Shown: positions 57,655-64,000 of the stretch, piece by piece
Layout of the letters: every line of letters starts with the position of its first letter
How positions within the stretch are numbered: position 1 is the stretch's first letter
Source: Luidia sarsii
Taxonomy: Eukaryota; Echinodermata; Asteroidea; Paxillosida; Luidiidae
Length of the DNA stretch: 64,000 nucleotides
Direction: 5' to 3'
Assembly (NCBI GenBank): GCA_949987565.1
Contig: OX465112.1
Span: 12,230,536 to 12,294,535 of the forward strand
Notes under the pieces: model-generated
Database searches by the model: none
What the model was told of the DNA's origin: nothing
What the model saw: the letters and a program-made list of their open reading frames with translations, nothing else
Position numbers and translations under genes: made by a program

Positions 57655-57945
57655 TGCATGGGGCCAGTCCATTCCTCCAAGTGGATCAGTCCATTCCTCC
57701 AAGTGGATCGTAATTCCTCCAAGTGACGCTCCGGTCCTCCAAGTGGATCGATCCATTCTTCCAAGTGGATCGTAATTTCTCCAAGTGGGTCGCTCCATTC
57801 TTCCAAGTGGGTCGGTTCCTCCAATTAAGTGGGTCGGTCCGTTCCTCCAAGTGGGCCGGTCCGTTCCTCCAAGTGGGCCGGTCCGTTCCTCCAACTGAGT
57901 CGGTCCATTCCTCCAAGTGTCTGTCCATTCCTCCAAGGGCAACCA
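57655..57945. repeat. 22-bp minisatellite
   Basis: About 13 units of the type GTCCATTCCTCCAAGTGGRTC, with 18-22 bp spacing. The minus frames (HLEEWTDPLGG repeats) are by-products. Confidence 0.85.
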
Positions 57946-58148
57946 CCCATTTTGCTGCAGTTAGAAAAAGATCACATTGCAATTTTCATTGTTAGTACAA
58001 TAATTTGTTTAACATTTCAGCAAATAAGAATAAAATAAGAAAGCAAGTTTGGATGAAATCAGAGCTTTAATTGATCAGTGTGTGATACAATGTCATTTTA
58101 ATACAATACACAGTGGTTCATGGTTTGTTATCAGAAAAGCAAACCCAC

Positions 58149-58243
58149 CTGGATGGATATCTTCTTGTCTGCTTTGACCTTCGACCTTCCTCCATGGACC
58201 ACCAGAAGCAAAAGAAGGCAGGGTGATATTGATCTCTCATCCT
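58149..58243 (-). CDS. Weak candidate upstream exon of the PCGF6-like gene
   Basis: A minus-strand frame ends RSKVKADKKISIQ immediately before a donor (CAG followed by GTGGGT) in phase 0, the phase exon A needs. The basic segment joined to LVVKLTAVN would be plausible just before a PCGF RING. The 5' boundary and start codon are not visible, and low-complexity Leu codons lie upstream. Confidence 0.22.
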
Positions 58244-59172
58244 GGCTGTGACCAAGAACTGGCAGATCTCATCTCTCCATTGGGGCACCCATGCACACCT
58301 ACTCATGCAAGAGAGAAGACTAAAACACACAGCAAAACAAGAAGCAAGAAAGCTACAGCTTTCTACCAATTTTTATAGAGAGACCAATGCCTCCTGTTTT
58401 CAGGTATACTTTTTCATAATAACATTTCTCATAGACCCGGTTTGGTACCGTAATTTGACCATGACCATGAAGACAAGAAACCATGACAAGAACTATGTGT
58501 ATTACAAATTGTTTGCCTCCATTTCATCAGCTACAGTTTATACCAATGTTACAGAGAGACCATTTAATGCCTCCCGTTTTATCTACCTAATTTTTTTCAA
58601 AACATTTTTTTGAAACATTTTCTTGGACCCAGTTTGGTTCGACTGCTGATGCGGTTTGAAGAGCGCCACAACGCGGCAACAGAAATTTCAGGCCCAATCA
58701 CCGCCGCGCGGTTGCGCCCCACTCGCCCTCAAACTAGAGTACCTACATGTAGGTACTCTACCTCAAACCGCAGGCTCAATAACAGCCCTAATTCTGTTGC
58801 CCTGTGCCACTATAATCGTCCCTCACCACAAAGACCTAACCTATGGAAGTTTTAGTGGGGTTACGGTTTACTTTTTAGTTATTAGATAGTTAGTGCCTAG
58901 TGGTTAATGTGAGAGGGAGAAAGAGAAGAGAATGAAGAGAAGGGACGAGAAGAGTGTGTTAAGAATTAATGCCAAAGAGACATGTTATAAAGTCCCATAT
59001 GCACCTTATTGATGTGACATCAGGTGTGACATCTTCCTAAACTAATAATCATATAACTACATAAAAAATACATAACATGGAACGACCCTCAACTTTTAGA
59101 TCAAGGGCTCCTGCAGGCCCTTAAAACAATACCGGGTCGCTACACTTGAAATCATTTATTATGAAAAGCACA

Positions 59173-59589
59173 TTAACCAAACGATTTATTTATTTCATAA
59201 ACCGAATGATGAGTCAGTGTGCACATCACTTTATCTTCTAGTGTCCTCAATTTATAAGGCAAAGTATCACAAAACTGTAACACTGGATGGTGTCCCGATG
59301 ATGATGATAGACATGGAGTCACTCTGTAGCGGTAGTCTAGGCATGGTTGATTGATCAAATCCTTGGCTCCTGCAGCACTCTGATACATAGGCAAACACTG
59401 GTAGGTGATTCTTAGAAGACAACAACTGCTCCCAACACAAAAGTCATTCATCCTCTTGCCTGTCCAATATTGCTGATTGTGCTCCAACGCATCCTCATCT
59501 TCAACAGCTCTCCCGTCTAAAACATACCACAACCGAGACAGCAGCATCCATCCAAAAGGCATCATCAGCTTTTGACTCATTTGCAGCAC
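59173..59589 (-). CDS. Unrecognised 138-codon ORF
   Basis: A minus-strand frame of normal amino-acid mix, MSQKLMMPFGWMLLSRLWY at the start and HHSVYEINKSFG at the stop, not low complexity and not in a repeat I can recognise. It could be a terminal exon of a gene further right or a decayed mobile element. No domain or motif is recognised. Confidence 0.25.
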   Translation of the reverse strand: MLQMSQKLMMPFGWMLLSRLWYVLDGRAVEDEDALEHNQQYWTGKRMNDFCVGSSCCLLRITYQCLPMYQSAAGAKDLINQPCLDYRYRVTPCLSSSSGHHPVLQFCDTLPYKLRTLEDKVMCTLTHHSVYEINKSFG

Positions 59590-59882
59590 ATGCTGGTCAT
59601 CAGGGCATCCTTAGATTTTTAATTTTACCAATGTATCTTCAAACTTAAGAAGGCTTGAAAGTCCAATTGTAGCCAACTTTTACATTATTGAAAAGCAGAA
59701 TTATTTATTCTAAATTTTATTGGATAAACATTATTAAACATCATCAAACATTTTTTTGACAAAAGATTTCTTTATAACTAAAATGTATAACTCATCTTGA
59801 GAGATCAAAAATCCAAATTGATGTATCTTCCACAAATTTGAAGAGTATTATTCTTAAACATTAAAGCAAAGGAAATTCGACA

Positions 59883-59945
59883 AGACCAGGACTTGTACTC
59901 AAGACATAATGTCTATCCATCCATCTGTCTGAGATTTGGTTTAAT
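59883..59945 (-). mobile_element. tRNA-derived SINE fragment (minus)
   Basis: Minus strand CTCAGACAGATGGATGG, then TTGAGTACAAGTCCTGG and TCTTGTC: the B-box half of the SINE family, with several changes. Confidence 0.45.
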
Positions 59946-60254
59946 TTTCCATACCGTTTTCATGAATTATTAAAGGGTCCATTATCCAACATCTACCATA
60001 ATCCTATTTCAATGGTTTTGTTCTGAAGTTTCTTTAAAATTTCGAGGCTTGGTGGAAAAATACTTTCCTTCCCCAAATGTTCTCATCCTATTCATCCCAC
60101 CCCATAAACCTCCTTAGCCTGTTCTTTTTACCTCTTAAACCACCTTAGCCTATACACCTTACCCCATAAACCTAATCCTACCATTCAAAGCATGCTTTGA
60201 CCTATAGCCTAACCCCTCAAAGCCTATCTTCTAAACCAAATCTAAGACCTGAAT

Positions 60255-60335
60255 CTCACTCCCCCTCCTCCTTCTCATCCTCCTCCTCCTCCTCCTCATC
60301 CATGGCCCTCCTCCTCCTCGTCTGCCTCCTCCTCC
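60255..60335. repeat. (TCC)n-type simple sequence
   Basis: CCTCCTCCTCATCCTCC words over about 80 bp. No gene is associated. Confidence 0.8.
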
Positions 60336-60339
60336 AGAC

Positions 60340-62870
60340 AGCGTCTGAAACGATACAAGAAAATACAATAATCAGTGTTCATCTTTAACACAATGGAGGT
60401 GGCATGACGGGATGAAATATCAAAATTTTGTGCTTCCCGGGTGGTCGAGAGAAAATGAGGATTCAAACTTGGAGTGAAGTTAGAGCAGCCTTGCAGGAAA
60501 AAAATCTGTGGAAGGGACTATCTCAGCTAAGGAGGGAACATGATGCACTAGATGCATATAGGTTGGGAAACAGCAGAACTGCCAGAGAGGCTAGTGTTGG
60601 ATTGTTCGCCCAGGCATGCCACTGGTGAGTGCACCATGCGAGAGCCAGCGGCCAGGCTAGTGCAAAGGGTACAGATCCCATAGGCGAGCTGAGTGAGGGA
60701 AATTAAGGATGGGAGCGTGTGAGCAGTCCATGGTATGGATGACATCCTGGGACTGGATCTGGAAGACTGTCTACCAGATTATCACCCATGAAGGCAGTTT
60801 GAGCCTTGGGGGACTGCATTGTGTTGATAGATCTCTTTGAGCTCACAGACAGGTCATGTAAACCACTGATCCATGGTGGATGATGACATCTGCTCGCTGC
60901 CAATTAACAGTGTGAAACCTAAGCACAGGTGTGCTCTACAACTGAAAAGGAAAGAGGATTACAGAGAAAAATTAAGGCAAACTTTCAATATCCTTTGTTC
61001 CTTGTTTCATCAGGGTCAAGCAAATTTGCTTGACCCTGAAACAAGTAACCTCTCTTGACAGGGCCACTGACAAAAGTGGGGGTAATGAATACCAAAAATG
61101 AATCAAAGTGATGTATAGGCAGACAGATGCGAAAGTAATGTAGATTTGTGTTTTAGTATTTGACTATGTGCTGAATTGTTGTGATTGGTTGTGGTTTGAA
61201 TCCTTGCTTTTTGTTTGTTGATCTGTTTGTCTGTATGGCTCTTTGTAAATCAAATTACCAAATTAGTGTTTTATTTATTTATACAAAATTATATGTCTCC
61301 TGTAACTGCCATTTTGTTTTCTATTGGATGAGATTAATTAATAAGAATAAGAGTAAGAATAAGATTGGACTCTAAGAAAAGAAGACACTGGCAAGAAGCT
61401 GTGCTTGATCCTGAAACAAGGATTAAAATCTCTTCACATGACAAACTAGCAAAGGTGGGGGTCACAGGGCTAGGTGGAAATAAAAACGTTCCTTCCCCCA
61501 ATGATGCCAGGCAAGGCAGGACAAGAATAAAAATAGGAATCAGCAACAACAGGGTTGGTGAATTGAGAGGAAGCAAGAGAGGAAAATCCTCAAGCAGCAC
61601 AGTTGGCCCAGCTAGATTCCCTCCCATTCCACTGGCTGTGAGACTTCATCAGAATTTGTATTGGCCATGTCTGGGATGACAGATTTCTTGAAAGGTCAGG
61701 ATGCTGTGAGACTGACAGAAAACCCAGATGTCTCAAGTACAGGTGTAAGACATGTTATGGGTTTAAGCAAAACCAGATGGTGGAAACAAATAAATTCCCG
61801 CAAAGAACAGGGAAAATAAAATAAGATCAGAGAATTTCTTGACAGAAGATGACAATAACAGGCCTAGAAAAACACTGTTCAGCCCCTTGGAGTAATTTGT
61901 AAAAGGGATTTGCCCATACTTTCAGAAATTACAGGCAGGCAGACTGGCTATACCCTTTGTTTCATCTGTGAAAGGGGGAAAAAGTCTTGATATCAGCCCA
62001 TACCTCTTCATTGTGGTATTCCTCCTAACATACATGTACATGTAGGAGCATCAACATTCTGATTTGATGTGTCTGATTTGCATTAGAAAAAATAGAAATA
62101 TCCATTATTTTGAAATAGACACTAAGGGAATTTCTCCACCAGACTCCCCCCAAATATATAAATGAGTATAATAATGATAAAAAAACAAATAAAACCTTCT
62201 GTTTTTAATAATTATAAAGCATATTGATTGTTGGCAAAGGCCAACTCACCCCCATTGAATATTTCATGCAGTTGGTGAAAAGACACAATTTTAAGCTGCC
62301 TTGGTCAAATCCATGAGAAAAAGCTGATGAGGCTTTCTGGAATTTTAGAGATGAATGAACAGAATGAACGGAAACCCAAATCAAACATCCAAATCAGACA
62401 TTTAAGAAAAACATTAGATGGATTATAAAAAGAAATACCAAGTAATAATATAGGATAAACAAAATTGCCTTATGTACTCAATGCACATATCCATACTGCA
62501 CACCAATTGTGAAAGGTCATCTTTCTTAGGATTACAACTTGGCAAAATGCAGTTCATATCAAGGGACAGAATCAGACCAGTAACATGTTAAATATTTCAA
62601 AATCAGAGCACATAATAATCATGAATTACTCCATGAAAAATTAACGGTCAAGATATTTTTATAGGTACTTTCATAGATCAAAGAAACAAAATAAGTCAAA
62701 ACAAACCAGTGTTATTTGTACTTCATAAAGATGGTAACAAACACAAAATCAACACCTTAATCTTATGGTACATTTTTTAGAAGTACTGGTAAATTGAGCA
62801 GTCTTTGCATACAGTCAGACCAGTGTCTCCACCTTCAGGGGACTTTTTTATTTATTTATAAAACATACAT
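60340..62870. other. Non-coding or decayed element, nothing recognised
   Basis: Three short plus frames (60428-60628, 60873-61058, 61365-61679) have ordinary composition but no family signature. The repeated LDPET stretch in two of them comes from the inverted repeat at 61001 and its single arm at 61405. Confidence 0.4.
61001..61045. repeat. 45-bp inverted repeat
   Basis: CTTGTTTCATCAGGGTCAAG and CTTGACCCTGAAACAAG flank CAAATTTG. The arms match except for a 3-base ATC insertion. A related single arm (CTTGATCCTGAAACAAGG) occurs at 61405. Confidence 0.7.
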
Positions 62871-62944
62871 CTTTGGGAAGGAGGGGAATGACAAACACCT
62901 TGCATGTTCACTGATAATCGTTATTTTGCATTCACACCCCCATA

Positions 62945-63160
62945 CCTGTCTCTTTGATCTTTCTCCCTCTTCTCACTAATCCTTACCCTACTCCAGGCCC
63001 TTCCCATTGATCTTACCATACAGCTTTCCTCTTTGTCCTCTGTTTGTCATCCATGTCCTATTCACTTTCTACCCCCTTCCTTCTCATGCATGTATCTATT
63101 TTGTCTTTGTCACTCTGCTTTTGAGAAAGATCCTGCTAGGATCAAAAGTCCTCCAAAAAA
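62945..63160 (+). mobile_element. Penelope-like 3' UTR and tail, copy 3
   Basis: Pyrimidine-rich UTR (CTCTTTGATCTTTCTCCC, CATGTCCTATTCACTTTC, TTGTCTTTGTCACTCTG) ending in TTTTGAGAAAGATCCTGC, then TAGGATCAAAAGTCC. The upstream AGGAGGGGAATGAC keeps only the last codons of the protein end seen at 2890. Confidence 0.65.
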
Positions 63161-63599
63161 AGGAGTACTTATCAATTATACAGCTTGCTCTTGCTTGCTC
63201 CATGTATCATCAGTACTGTCACTTAAACCTGAAAACAAAACAATCAGGTGAGACAAATTGAATACCCCAAAATAAACTAAATTCAAATAATGATAGTAAT
63301 CAGTAATCACTGTGATGGAAGTATTACATTTTTCTCAAACTTCCAGGTTTTGGATTGTATGCACCAGTACTCAAATTCATGAGAAACCATGCTTGGTATG
63401 GGATGATTTGAATACAGGAGATAACAGATTATTTATGATGCTTTAAGAGATAAAGTAAATTGGAATCTTAAATGTAAAAGAAATAAACACCTTCGCCTTC
63501 CAACTGTCAGAATTGGTTTGTTGCGCTCAAGGAAATGGTTCTTTCGCAAAAAAAAAACGCAGAAGTGGATTTCACAAGGTCTATTATTATTACTTTATT

Positions 63600-63735
63600 T
63601 GGCCTAACGATGCATCGTAACTCAACTCACGATGGATAAACCATCGATCGTTAGTTGTGATACACCATATGGTTTCTGTGCATCGCTCATCGTCTTGCGA
63701 GAGTTACAATGGGTTTGGTGAAGTCGACTTCAGTA
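63600..63735. repeat. Dispersed repeat (TGTGCATCRCTCA family), copy 3
   Basis: CGATGCATCGTAACTCAACT, TTCTGTGCATCGCTCATCGT, CTTGCGAGAGTTACAATG. The head (ATGCATCG...CGATCG) also appears at 9008-9040, so the full family is longer than the 11.7 kb copy. Confidence 0.5.
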
Positions 63736-64000
63736 AATTCCTAAAATAATTTGAAGTAATATACAAAATAGTTAATTGGCAATCAAAGCTACGCGGGCCT
63801 TGCTCTCGTAATCGTCCTGCGTCACAATTAAGACACAACAATTGCCCTCGTTCGCCGCTAGATCAGATGTCACACGGTGAATCACTCTACACCTCAACAT
63901 CTTATTTTAGTGCTCTGCATTAAATAATATAATAACTTTTGTTATCGTACATTAACCATGATTTAACATAGTATTTCAAAATGCCCATCAAGAGAACGAT

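Noticed and set aside
57429..57982. HLEEWTDPLGG repeat frames, looking like a repeat protein
   Set aside because: By-product of the 22-bp tandem repeat; three overlapping frames show the same pattern.
60428..61679. Three short plus-strand frames as exons of one gene
   Set aside because: No splice-compatible junctions, no family match, and an inverted repeat lies inside.
1..64000. CRISPR arrays, operons or phage-like gene blocks
   Set aside because: The DNA is clearly eukaryotic; the regular repeats are minisatellites without unique spacers.

Overview
The window is eukaryotic nuclear DNA from a marine invertebrate. Coding exons are short and separated by GT/AG introns. tRNA-derived SINEs, foldback MITEs and Penelope-like retroelement tails are abundant, and the self-complementary hexamer ACATGT is scattered almost everywhere. 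This repeat style suggests an invertebrate deuterostome such as an echinoderm or hemichordate, but that is an impression and not a proof. There is no bacterial gene organisation, CRISPR array or operon.

Only two protein-coding genes are convincing, and both lie on the minus strand. (1) At 48.4-54.7 kb, eight exons join in phase into a Polycomb RING-finger protein of PCGF6 type. They give a complete C3HC4 RING, a linker and most of the RAWUL domain. The first and last coding exons are not secured. (2) At 3.94-4.04 kb lies the first coding exon of a second Polycomb RING protein, PCGF3/l(3)73Ah-like, whose later exons must lie beyond base 1. Both products would be the PCGF subunit of a Polycomb repressive complex 1 in the nucleus. 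The genes are in tandem with the same orientation, the PCGF6-like one upstream. A CpG-rich block at 38.8-39.07 kb carrying a minus-strand splice donor is a candidate promoter and 5' UTR exon for the PCGF3-like gene, which would imply a first intron of about 35 kb.

The rest is intron or intergenic DNA dominated by repeats. About 1.0-1.6, 27.4-27.7, 31.8 and 36.2-36.8 kb are purine/pyrimidine tracts. 44.3-45.3, 46.3-46.7, 55.7-55.9 and 57.6-57.9 kb are minisatellites. Dispersed families include a Penelope-like element, whose protein C-terminus, 3' UTR and hammerhead-ribozyme-like tail can be read; a TTAA-flanked (piggyBac-like) MITE; a family with 3-bp target duplications (Harbinger-like), including a nested insertion; several foldback elements; and SINEs on both strands.

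The most interesting signals are: a hammerhead-like hairpin shared by many copies but with a non-canonical core; a minisatellite that seems to have grown out of a Penelope 3' UTR; a decayed duplicate of the PCGF6 RING exon whose splice donor is replaced by a MITE end; and the tandem pair of Polycomb RING genes. I did not find a wholly new biological system and do not claim one.
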